Positions 1 to 6,099 of a stretch of 8,441 bases of DNA are shown here, one piece after another. A model generated the notes under the pieces. That model did not search any database. It was not told where the DNA came from and was given only the letters and a program-made list of their open reading frames with translations. The stretch is from the NCBI GenBank assembly GCA_002373615.1, contig DFKU01000047.1, positions 1-8,441 on the forward strand, given 5' to 3'. The DNA comes from Alphaproteobacteria bacterium UBA3637 (GTDB lineage Bacteria; Pseudomonadota; Alphaproteobacteria; CAAHEQ01; UBA3637). Both the position numbers and the translations under genes were made by a program. How positions within the stretch are numbered: the first letter of the stretch is position 1; every line of letters begins with the position of its first letter.

Positions 1-25
1 GATCCCCCGTCAAGCGAGGGATGAC
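1..25 (-). repeat. Palindromic intergenic repeat overlapping the 3' end of atpC
   Basis: On the plus strand ATCCCCCG (2-9) and CGAGGGAT (15-22) form an 8-bp inverted repeat with one mismatch around a 5-nt loop. The minus-strand reading, GTCATCCCTCGCTTGAC followed by GGGGGATC, resembles from memory a short palindromic repeat scattered through many alphaproteobacterial genomes. The element supplies the last four codons and the TGA stop of atpC. On the plus strand the hairpin is followed, after GAC, by five Ts (25-29), so it could also end transcription arriving from the left. It touches the window edge, so its full extent is unknown. Confidence 0.55.
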
Positions 26-423
26 TTTTTAATTATATTTTCCAAAAAGTGGATGAGGTCTTCGGTGATTTTTTGTTCCAATGGCGAATGGGTGGGGTGA
101 GATTTAAGGGTGTTGAGGCGGGATTGGATTTCATTGGGTTTGACATCTTTTTCGGCTATGCCCCACGCGCAAAGAGCACAGATATCACGGCGTACCTCCA
201 CCAAGCCAGAGGACACAAAATAGGTGGTATCCACACCCGCAGTTGTTGTGATAACCTTGCCAATTTTTAGGGCAGCCAATAAGGGGGCATGTCGAGGTAA
301 AATCAAAGTGGGACCTGAGACAAGTGGCAGAAGGACTTTATCCACCTCGGCTTCCACCACGGGGGCAAGGGGCGAAATGATTTTGAACTTAATTTTGCCC
401 TTGGTTGGACCCGCTTCCGCCAT
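10..423 (-). CDS. atpC: ATP synthase F1 subunit epsilon (AtpC)
   Basis: This is the epsilon subunit of the F1 head, which with gamma forms the rotor foot contacting the c-ring and can brake ATP hydrolysis. It has 137 residues, the usual size. The N-terminal beta-sandwich is recognisable: KFKIISPLAPVVEAEVDKV (13-30) matches the usual start of epsilon, and LPRHAPLL (42-49) corresponds to the common LPGHAPL block, with Arg replacing the second Gly. The rest, including a likely helical hairpin at about 94-133, is divergent. The start is fixed by GGAGG six bases upstream, although this places the first 35 nt inside atpD. The final residues SSLA and the stop lie in a palindromic repeat. It is the last gene of the operon, and its identity rests on both sequence and position after atpD. 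Confidence 0.93.
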   Translation of the reverse strand: MAEAGPTKGKIKFKIISPLAPVVEAEVDKVLLPLVSGPTLILPRHAPLLAALKIGKVITTTAGVDTTYFVSSGLVEVRRDICALCAWGIAEKDVKPNEIQSRLNTLKSHPTHSPLEQKITEDLIHFLENIIKKSSLA

Positions 424-1822
424 TTAATTCCTCCATCTTTTGTTTCACATCCTCCAATGTCCCCGTCATATAAAAGGCCTGTTCCGGCCAATCATCACAG
501 GTGCCATTACAAATTTCGGCACAGCCTTTAATGGTTTCTGTGAGGGGTACAATGACGCCTTGTTTACCCGTAAAGGTTTCGCCCACCTTGAAAGGTTGGG
601 TCAAAAAGCGTTGCAGGCGACGCGCACGCGCCACCGTCTTTTTGTCCGTTTCAGAAAGTTCATCCACCCCCAAAATCGCAATAATATCCTGCAGGGACTT
701 ATAGCCTTGCAACAGGCGAATGACCTCAATGGCGGTATCATAATGCTTTTTGCCAAGCGTTGTTTCATTCAACAGGCGCGAAGATGATTCCAAAGGATCC
801 ACCGCGGGATAAAGGCCTTGCTCCGCCAAATGACGCGACAAAACGGTGGTAGCATCCAGGTGTGAAAAGGTGGTGGCCGGGGCAGGATCGGTCAAGTCAT
901 CCGCCGGCACATAGACCGCCTGAATAGAAGTGATAGAGCCTTTATCGGTGGAGGCAATGCGTTCCTGAAGCGCACCTAAATCGGTGGCAAGAGTGGGCTG
1001 ATACCCCACCGCGGACGGCATACGCCCCAGCATGGAAGAGACTTCGGATCCTGCCTGCGTAAAACGGAAAATGTTATCAATGAACAGCAGGACATCTTTA
1101 TTCATATTATCGCGAAAATATTCGGCGACGGTAAGGCCAGAAAGTGCCACACGCGCACGCGCCCCTGGGGCTTCGTTCATTTGACCAAATACAAGCGTTG
1201 CCTTGGAATTTTTGCCCTTTAAATCAATGACGCCAGAGGAAATCATCTCACGGTAGAGGTCGTTCCCTTCACGAGAACGTTCACCCACGCCTGTAAAAAC
1301 TGAATAGCCCCCGTGCATTTTGGCGATATTATGAATCAGCTCCATAATAATCAGGGTCTTGCCGACCCCTGCCCCACCAAAGAGACCGATTTTACCGCCT
1401 TTGGGATAAGGGCATAACAAATCAATGACTTTAATCCCTGTTTCCAAAATTTCCAAGTGCGCGGAATGTTCCATAAAAGTGGGGGCTGGCGCGTGGATAG
1501 AGCGTGTTTCTTTCGCCGGGATAGCACCCAAGTCATCCAGGGGCTTTCCCACCACATTCATCATACGCCCCAAAGTTTCCACGCCCACAGGCATTTGAAT
1601 GGGGGCATGGGTATTGATAACCCCTTGACCACGGGCAAGGCCATCAGTATCGGAAAGTGCTAAGCATCGCACGCGCGTGGCAGAAAGAAGGCCTTCCACC
1701 TCCAGCACTAAATCTGTCCCTTCCACCAAAAGTGCATCCAGTTGATTGGGGTAATCCGATTGAAGGAATTCCACATCCACCACCGAACCATGTACCGCAA
1801 TTATTTTTCCAGTTGCTTTCAT
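389..1822 (-). CDS. atpD: ATP synthase F1 subunit beta (AtpD)
   Basis: This is the catalytic beta subunit of F1, which makes ATP from ADP and phosphate at the alpha/beta interfaces using rotation driven by the proton or sodium gradient. At 477 residues it is normal length. Walker A is GGAGVGKT (149-156). The catalytic glutamate block is GERSREGNDLY (180-190, Glu181). Walker B is LLFIDN (245-250), followed by the well-kept FRFTQAGSEVSSMLGRMPS stretch (252-270). The lever motif, usually DELSEED, reads DELSETD (387-393). The block VDPLESSSRLLNE (341-353) departs from the usual VDPLDSTSRxLDP. A Gly/Ser/Asn/Gln tail (468-477) lies in the part overlapping atpC. The ATG directly abuts the atpG TAA, with GGGGGG four bases before it, so translation is probably coupled. 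Confidence 0.98.
   Translation of the reverse strand: MKATGKIIAVHGSVVDVEFLQSDYPNQLDALLVEGTDLVLEVEGLLSATRVRCLALSDTDGLARGQGVINTHAPIQMPVGVETLGRMMNVVGKPLDDLGAIPAKETRSIHAPAPTFMEHSAHLEILETGIKVIDLLCPYPKGGKIGLFGGAGVGKTLIIMELIHNIAKMHGGYSVFTGVGERSREGNDLYREMISSGVIDLKGKNSKATLVFGQMNEAPGARARVALSGLTVAEYFRDNMNKDVLLFIDNIFRFTQAGSEVSSMLGRMPSAVGYQPTLATDLGALQERIASTDKGSITSIQAVYVPADDLTDPAPATTFSHLDATTVLSRHLAEQGLYPAVDPLESSSRLLNETTLGKKHYDTAIEVIRLLQGYKSLQDIIAILGVDELSETDKKTVARARRLQRFLTQPFKVGETFTGKQGVIVPLTETIKGCAEICNGTCDDWPEQAFYMTGTLEDVKQKMEELNGGSGSNQGQN
430..434 (-). promoter_or_regulatory. Ribosome binding site of atpC, inside atpD
   Basis: GGAGG reads on the minus strand six bases before the atpC ATG (423-421). It is a perfect core Shine-Dalgarno sequence within the atpD coding region, and it supports the start that overlaps atpD by 35 nt. 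Confidence 0.8.
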
Positions 1823-2884
1823 TTATCCCCCCATCAAACCTGACATCAGTTGAATCGTTTCTGTTGTTATTCTATCTTGGCGCAAATGGCGATATTCCCG
1901 CGCCAAATCTGACAACATTTCATCGGCATTATGTGTGGCGTTATCCATCGCCATCAGGCGAGAGGCTTCATCACACACCGCGCTTTCCAATAAAATGGTG
2001 TGGATATAGGCCGTTAAATAAATCGGCAAAACCTGTTCCAGTAAAGTGTTATCACCGGGTTCGTAATCGTAGGCCTCAGGGCGGCGCGTGGTGGCGTGTA
2101 AAATTTCCAAGTTCAATTGTCCCCACGGACCCGATAAATTTTCGTGTCCCAGCGCCTTATAAAGACCTGCTTTTTTAAGCGCCAAATGCGATTGTCCCAA
2201 AGCATCCTTACGCTGATATACTTCCTCGGGGCGAATCAAAAAATTCCACGGATTTTCGTTTTCATATTCTTGATTCGGAATCAATTGGCGAATGGTGGGA
2301 TGTTGAACGGCCATGTTTTCAAAATGATTATAAACCGTGAGGCATGTATCCAAGCGCCCTTCATGAAAAGCGCCTATTAAATCTGTTGCCAAGCGAGCAG
2401 CGGAAAGATAACCTTGTTCACGTTCCAAAGACTTGCGAGGGATTAGGTGCAATTTTAAGCCTGGAAAAGTGCGCTTTAAAAAATTTTCCCCTTTTGTACC
2501 AAAGCTGACAATTTGTACTTCTTTTTGTTGGGCAAGAAGATAATGGACAAGCTCTTCTGTCTTTTGCAAAACAGAAGCCACATTACCACCCCCAAGGCCT
2601 GTGTCCGTTGTGATACCAACCACAACATATTTTTTATCACGCCCGTTCCCCGTCAAAAGTGTGGGAAGAAGATGTGTGTTTTCCTGTGTTTGTTGGCGGG
2701 TGGAGACTGAGCGAATCAGGCGCCGAACCATGCGGTCCATTTCGGTAAGGTAGGGGGTCGCCCCCAAAAGCAGAGCATGTTTCTTTTTAAGTTTGGCAAA
2801 AGCCACCACCTTCATTGTGGCCGTCATTTGACGCGTTCCTTGGATAGATGTGATGCGCTTTCTGACCTCTTTTAAGGAGTGCAT
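1823..2884 (-). CDS. atpG: ATP synthase F1 subunit gamma (AtpG), with large insertion
   Basis: This is the central rotor shaft of F1, coupling c-ring rotation to conformational change in beta. Its 353 residues compare with about 290 for most bacterial gammas. The N-terminal helix (MHSLKEVRKRITSIQGTRQM, 1-20, through AFAKLKKK at 28-35) and the C-terminal helix (MAMDNATHNADEML, 311-324, then YRHLRQDRITTETIQLMSG, 331-349) are typical and together form the coiled-coil shaft. ITTDTGLGGG (91-100) matches the usual SDRGLCGG block. Most of the excess length is about 60 residues at roughly 206-268, just before PEAYDYEPGDNTLLEQVLP (269-287), where gamma resumes its usual pattern. The insert has no cysteine, so it is not a chloroplast-like redox switch. 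The start overlaps the end of atpA by 13 nt, and GGGGGA lies about six bases upstream. Confidence 0.95.
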   Translation of the reverse strand: MHSLKEVRKRITSIQGTRQMTATMKVVAFAKLKKKHALLLGATPYLTEMDRMVRRLIRSVSTRQQTQENTHLLPTLLTGNGRDKKYVVVGITTDTGLGGGNVASVLQKTEELVHYLLAQQKEVQIVSFGTKGENFLKRTFPGLKLHLIPRKSLEREQGYLSAARLATDLIGAFHEGRLDTCLTVYNHFENMAVQHPTIRQLIPNQEYENENPWNFLIRPEEVYQRKDALGQSHLALKKAGLYKALGHENLSGPWGQLNLEILHATTRRPEAYDYEPGDNTLLEQVLPIYLTAYIHTILLESAVCDEASRLMAMDNATHNADEMLSDLAREYRHLRQDRITTETIQLMSGLMGG

Positions 2885-4656
2885 GGCTTATCCCCCAAAA
2901 AGGCAAGTTTCTTTTCTTGGATATACTTTTCAAGTTTTACCATTTCTGCATCCGATAAATCCCCAAATTCAGTAAGGCGTCTTCCCCATTCGGGGTGATC
3001 TTTATGTAGGCTTTGGCGCAAAGAAAAAATAAAAAAAGAAATTTTATCCACTGGGATATCATCCAAATAGCCTTTAAGACCGGCAAAAAGAGGAATGGCT
3101 TCCTCCATCAAAGAAAGGGGAGAATTGTTCTTTTGTTTCAATAGTTCGGTGAGGCGCGCCCCGCGATCCAACAGATGGCGTGTGGATGCATCCAAATCAG
3201 AGGCAAGTTGCGAAAATGAAAGAACTTCCCGGTATTGCGCAAGTTCCAATTTTAACGAGCCAGAGACACGCTTCATAAAGGGGCTTTGAGCACTTGAGCC
3301 CACACGGCTGACCGATAATCCCACATTGATGGCAGGCTTCACGTTTTGATTAAATAAATCATTATCCAAGTAAATTTGACCATCCGTAATGGAAATCACA
3401 TTGGTGGGGATATAGGCAGATAAGTCGCCTTCTTGCGTTTCAATAACAGGGATAGCTGTCAGTGAGCCACCACCATAAGTGTCGTCCAGTTGAGCAGCGC
3501 GCTCCAAAAGACGTGAATGCAGGTAAAACACATCCCCAGGGTAAGCCTCACGTCCTGCGGGGCGTTTTAAAAGAAGCGACATTTCACGATACGCCACTGC
3601 GTGTTTAGAAAGGTCATCATAAAAAACAATGGCGTGCATCCCGTTATCGCGAAAATATTCGGCCATAGTGGAACCTGCGTAAGGCGCCAGATATTGCAAA
3701 CACGCGCTATCTGATGCTGAGGCCGAAATAATACATGTATAATCCAGCGCATCAAATTTTTTGAGTTCCTGCATAAAATGACGCACCGAAGATTGCTTTT
3801 GCCCAATAGCGACATAAATACAAAAGAGCTTTTCCGAAAGGTGCTTTACCTTTTTATTGTGTTCCCTTTGCGCCAAAATCGTATCCAAAATAAGCGAAGT
3901 TTTTCCTGTTTGACGATCCCCGATAATCAACTCCCGCTGTCCGCGTCCGATTGGAATCATAGCATCGATTCCTGTTATTCCTGTATGAACCGGACGATTG
4001 ACAGGACTGCGCGTAATGATGTTAGGGGCGGATTGCATTAAAGGCTTTTCATTGCCGACAATGGGGGCTTTATCATCCAAGGGCGTTCCCAAAGGATCCA
4101 TGACACGCCCCAAAACAGAAAGCCCCGTGGGGATTTTAAGAACTTCATTCGTGCGATAAACCGCTTCGCCTTCTTTAACCCCTTCCCCATCATCAATTAA
4201 ACACACATCCACAGAATCCTCATTTAGGTTCAAGGCCATTCCTGTGGCGCCAGAGTCAAAGCGAATTTTTTCACCCGATTGCACAGAAGGAAGCCCCACA
4301 ATGTGCGCCACAGAATCTTGGACAGATGCCACATGTCCCACTTCGGTTAAAACAGCTTTTTCCCGCCAATTTAAAAGGGATTTTAAAAGATGTGTCGGGA
4401 TATCCTTTATATTTATTTCGTTAAGGTTTTCAGATTCTGATTGACGGCGAATTGCATGCCATTTCCCAGTAACAGAATCATCCAGAATCTGGTCCCCAAA
4501 ATGAACTTTTATTCCCCCGATTAAATCAGGATTGAGTTTAAAATAACAGGAAACTTTTTGAGGGGCATAATGCGCCTTTATTTTATTCGCCAGCAATGTC
4601 TGTTGAGTTTCAGACAAGGGCAAGACACTTTCAATAATTGCTTGAATTTTTTCCAT
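2872..4656 (-). CDS. atpA: ATP synthase delta C-terminal domain fused to subunit alpha (AtpH-AtpA fusion)
   Basis: This is the non-catalytic nucleotide-binding alpha subunit of F1, extended at the N-terminus by part of delta. Residues 1-72 match the delta C-terminal domain: LSETQQTLLANKIKAHY (14-30), then NPDLIGGIKVHFGDQILDDS (42-61), the counterpart of the usual LIGGxxxxxGDxxxDgSvrg signature. A short acidic linker (73-80) leads into alpha with its own N-terminal helix (82-97) and beta-barrel (about 101-173). Alpha then shows Walker A GDRQTGKT (246-253), Walker B VFYDDLSK (344-351), RPAGREAYPGDVFYLHSRLL (365-384) and the arginine-finger block LSVSRVGSSAQ (447-457, Arg451). Length is 594 residues against about 510 for ordinary alpha. 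No in-frame ATG occurs between codon 1 and Met140, so alpha cannot easily be made without the delta module. The start has TAGGA just upstream, overlapping the previous gene's stop. Standalone atpH is absent. Confidence 0.95.
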   Translation of the reverse strand: MEKIQAIIESVLPLSETQQTLLANKIKAHYAPQKVSCYFKLNPDLIGGIKVHFGDQILDDSVTGKWHAIRRQSESENLNEINIKDIPTHLLKSLLNWREKAVLTEVGHVASVQDSVAHIVGLPSVQSGEKIRFDSGATGMALNLNEDSVDVCLIDDGEGVKEGEAVYRTNEVLKIPTGLSVLGRVMDPLGTPLDDKAPIVGNEKPLMQSAPNIITRSPVNRPVHTGITGIDAMIPIGRGQRELIIGDRQTGKTSLILDTILAQREHNKKVKHLSEKLFCIYVAIGQKQSSVRHFMQELKKFDALDYTCIISASASDSACLQYLAPYAGSTMAEYFRDNGMHAIVFYDDLSKHAVAYREMSLLLKRPAGREAYPGDVFYLHSRLLERAAQLDDTYGGGSLTAIPVIETQEGDLSAYIPTNVISITDGQIYLDNDLFNQNVKPAINVGLSVSRVGSSAQSPFMKRVSGSLKLELAQYREVLSFSQLASDLDASTRHLLDRGARLTELLKQKNNSPLSLMEEAIPLFAGLKGYLDDIPVDKISFFIFSLRQSLHKDHPEWGRRLTEFGDLSDAEMVKLEKYIQEKKLAFLGDKPCTP

Positions 4657-4661
4657 TTTTC

Positions 4662-4964
4662 CTACTTATAAGGCTGAGTGATAAGATCACCTGAGGTTTC
4701 ATCACGCTGATTTGGTTCAGCCACATACAGATTGCGGTGAGAAGGTTTTTGAAGGCGATAAGAAAGTTCAGTTGACCGGCCAGAAGATTCTATCCCCCAC
4801 AAAGAATCCCAAGAATTTTGAATCCAGATGAGTGTATTTTGAACGGATTTTTCTGGTGTTATACCAAAAATGCTCCACAAAAGCAAAATAAGCACAACAA
4901 AAATCAAAAAAATATCAATAAAGATATTCAAAATCAAAAGTAAAATCTTTCCCAATTTTTCCAT
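4662..4964 (-). CDS. Small single-helix membrane protein, first gene of the ATP synthase operon
   Basis: I do not recognise this 100-residue protein. After MEKLGK comes one very hydrophobic stretch (about 7-34: many Leu, Ile, Val and Phe, then WSIFGI), long enough for one membrane helix or an uncleaved signal anchor. A polar tail of about 65 residues follows, rich in Ser, Asn, Arg and Glu. The basic N-terminus favours an N-in orientation with the tail outside the cytoplasm, but this is weak. The stop lies 5 nt before the delta/alpha fusion start, so the genes should share a transcript. It occupies the place where alphaproteobacteria normally have atpH, yet shows no delta-like sequence. The start at 4964 is chosen because GGGGGA lies seven bases upstream; the reading frame stays open to 5081 but would then run into the divergent gene. 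Confidence 0.7.
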   Translation of the reverse strand: MEKLGKILLLILNIFIDIFLIFVVLILLLWSIFGITPEKSVQNTLIWIQNSWDSLWGIESSGRSTELSYRLQKPSHRNLYVAEPNQRDETSGDLITQPYK

Positions 4965-4971
4965 TTTATTT

Positions 4972-4977
4972 TCCCCC
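4972..4977 (-). promoter_or_regulatory. Ribosome binding site deciding the start of the small membrane protein gene
   Basis: GGGGGA reads on the minus strand seven bases before the ATG at 4964-4962. It selects this start over the upstream in-frame ATG at 5081, and matches the GGGGGA sites before atpG and atpD. Confidence 0.6.
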
Positions 4978-4986
4978 GATTTTATG

Positions 4987-4992
4987 TATAAT
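4987..4992 (+). promoter_or_regulatory. Candidate -10 box of the metallopeptidase gene
   Basis: A perfect TATAAT (4987-4992), preceded by TG, lies about 35 nt before the ATG at 5027. No good -35 hexamer is visible at the right distance (TTTATT at best). It nearly coincides with the minus-strand promoter candidate, so the two divergent promoters would overlap and could interfere with each other. Confidence 0.4.
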
Positions 4993-4994
4993 AA

Positions 4995-5021
4995 ACTATA
5001 CAATTTTTTAAATAAGGTCAA
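4995..5021 (-). promoter_or_regulatory. Candidate promoter of the ATP synthase operon
   Basis: On the minus strand TTGACC (5021-5016) and TATAGT (5000-4995) resemble -35 and -10 boxes. The 15-nt spacer is shorter than the preferred 17. They lie about 30 nt before the start of the first operon gene, within the only sizeable non-coding gap upstream of it. This is a prediction from consensus alone. Confidence 0.4.
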
Positions 5022-5026
5022 GTAAA

Positions 5027-5683
5027 ATGACAAAAGAAAGTTTGGAAATTGAAATAAAAAAAGTAAAAGGCGCCCGGTCAATGCGCTTAAAAATTGGAAA
5101 AAAGGGCACCCCTGTGTTAACCTTGCCCTTTTGGATTCCGAAAAAAATGGGCCTGATTTGGGCCGATAAGCAAAAAGAATGGATTCAAAAAAATACCTTT
5201 ACCCCAAATTATTTTCATGCGGGGAAAAAGATTTTGTTTTTAGGGCAAGAAATTACCATTCAACATACAGATGAACGTATTCATACACACATTGAAAATG
5301 GTATTTTACGGGTGGCAGGTGAGGAAGATTTTTTACCCAGACGCGTGGCCGATTTTATCAAAAAAGAATTTTTAAGCTATATGCGCCCGATAGTAGCCCA
5401 AAAAGAAAAAACACTTGGTGTAAAACATTCACGCTTGACCTTAAGGGATACCTCCAGCAGGTGGGGCAGTTGTTCATCAACCGGCACTTTAAGTTTTTGT
5501 TGGCGCTTGGCCATGACCCCAGAGTTTGTTATTGATTATTTGGCGGCCCATGAAGTGGCTCATTTAAAGCACATGGATCACAGCAAGCAATTTTGGAAAA
5601 CGGTGGCAACTTTAACGCCCCACACCGAGCAAGCCAAAAAATGGCTAAAAGAAAATGGAAAAAATATCCCTGTTTTAAAATAA
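5027..5683 (+). CDS. YgjP/DUF45-type zinc metallopeptidase-like protein
   Basis: This is a member of the YgjP (DUF45, M48-like, SprT-related) family of small putative zinc-dependent hydrolases. The cellular substrate is not settled for most of these proteins. At 218 residues it is close to family size. The hallmark blocks are intact: SRWGSCSS (144-151), WRLAMTPEFVIDYLAAHE (159-176), the zinc site HEVAH (175-179) and the third-ligand region LKHMDHSKQFW (180-190), which includes His185. Near the N-terminus KVKGARSMRLKIGKKG (12-27) corresponds to the usual K.sR.a.RlRv strand segment. No signal peptide or membrane helix is seen, so it should be cytoplasmic. The start has AAGG nine bases upstream. 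It is the first plus-strand gene, divergent from the ATP synthase operon, with no evident functional link to it. Confidence 0.93.
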   Translation: MTKESLEIEIKKVKGARSMRLKIGKKGTPVLTLPFWIPKKMGLIWADKQKEWIQKNTFTPNYFHAGKKILFLGQEITIQHTDERIHTHIENGILRVAGEEDFLPRRVADFIKKEFLSYMRPIVAQKEKTLGVKHSRLTLRDTSSRWGSCSSTGTLSFCWRLAMTPEFVIDYLAAHEVAHLKHMDHSKQFWKTVATLTPHTEQAKKWLKENGKNIPVLK

Positions 5684-5713
5684 TGCTTTACTTTTTTATT
5701 TTTATAAGGTAGG

Positions 5714-6097
5714 ATGAAAAAAAGGGGCATCATGACAGTAAAAGATCAATTAAAACAAATTTATACCAAATTTTATGACCAGCGGGACGTGTTGGGGGAA
5801 GCACCCGGTTTGAGCCAAGATCCCAAAGCCAATGATTTTGATGATAAAAAGGCTGATGCAGAATTGGCCAAGTTGATTTCCTATTTGATGGGGGTTCCCG
5901 ATATTCAACAGGAAACTTTTGAACGCGCTGTTCAAATTATTCAAGAACACTATGATGCTCAGCCTGAATGGAAAGAATTATTGGTGGAATATTTTGAATA
6001 CACTACGCAAAAAGAACAAGAAGAATTGCAGGCGCAGGAAGACGCTTTGATTAAAGAAATCGAAGAATTTACAAAGAAATTATTGGAGGACAATTAA
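5714..6097 (+). CDS. Unrecognised small acidic protein, possible coiled coil
   Basis: I do not recognise this protein of 127 residues, or 121 if it starts at the second ATG (5732). Both starts have a purine-rich site about four bases upstream (AAGG for 5714, AAAGGGG for 5732), so the choice is open; the longer form is given. There is no signal peptide or membrane helix. The sequence looks mostly helical, and the last third (EEYF-like segment through KEQEELQAQEDALIKEIEEF) is strongly charged and likely coiled coil. Acidic residues dominate. It ends 2 nt before the pilin-like gene, whose Shine-Dalgarno sequence lies inside this gene, so the two are probably translated together. That suggests, but does not show, a shared role. 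Confidence 0.75.
   Translation: MKKRGIMTVKDQLKQIYTKFYDQRDVLGEAPGLSQDPKANDFDDKKADAELAKLISYLMGVPDIQQETFERAVQIIQEHYDAQPEWKELLVEYFEYTTQKEQEELQAQEDALIKEIEEFTKKLLEDN
6085..6090 (+). promoter_or_regulatory. Ribosome binding site of the pilin-like gene
   Basis: GGAGGA lies nine bases before the ATG at 6100 and within the last codons of the preceding gene. It is a strong Shine-Dalgarno sequence that supports this start and translational coupling of the two genes. Confidence 0.75.
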
Positions 6098-6099
6098 GG

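Noticed and set aside
1657..2178. Plus-strand open frame of 173 codons
   Set aside because: It lies antisense across the atpD start and the atpG 3' end, has a proline-rich unnatural composition and matches no family I know. It is a shadow of the real genes.
4665..5026. Frameshifted remains of the atpH N-terminal half upstream of the delta-alpha fusion
   Set aside because: This stretch is filled by the small membrane protein gene and a 62-bp promoter region. No delta N-terminal sequence is recognisable in it, so a simple sequencing frameshift does not explain the fusion.
4662..5081. A longer form of the small membrane protein starting at 5081
   Set aside because: It would overlap the divergent metallopeptidase start by 55 nt and cover both candidate promoters. 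The ATG at 4964 has a GGGGGA site at good spacing.
5684..5713. Promoter or terminator between the metallopeptidase and the acidic protein gene
   Set aside because: TATAAG is present (5703-5708) but there is no -35 box at suitable spacing. The T-rich run has no GC-rich stem before it, so neither can be supported.
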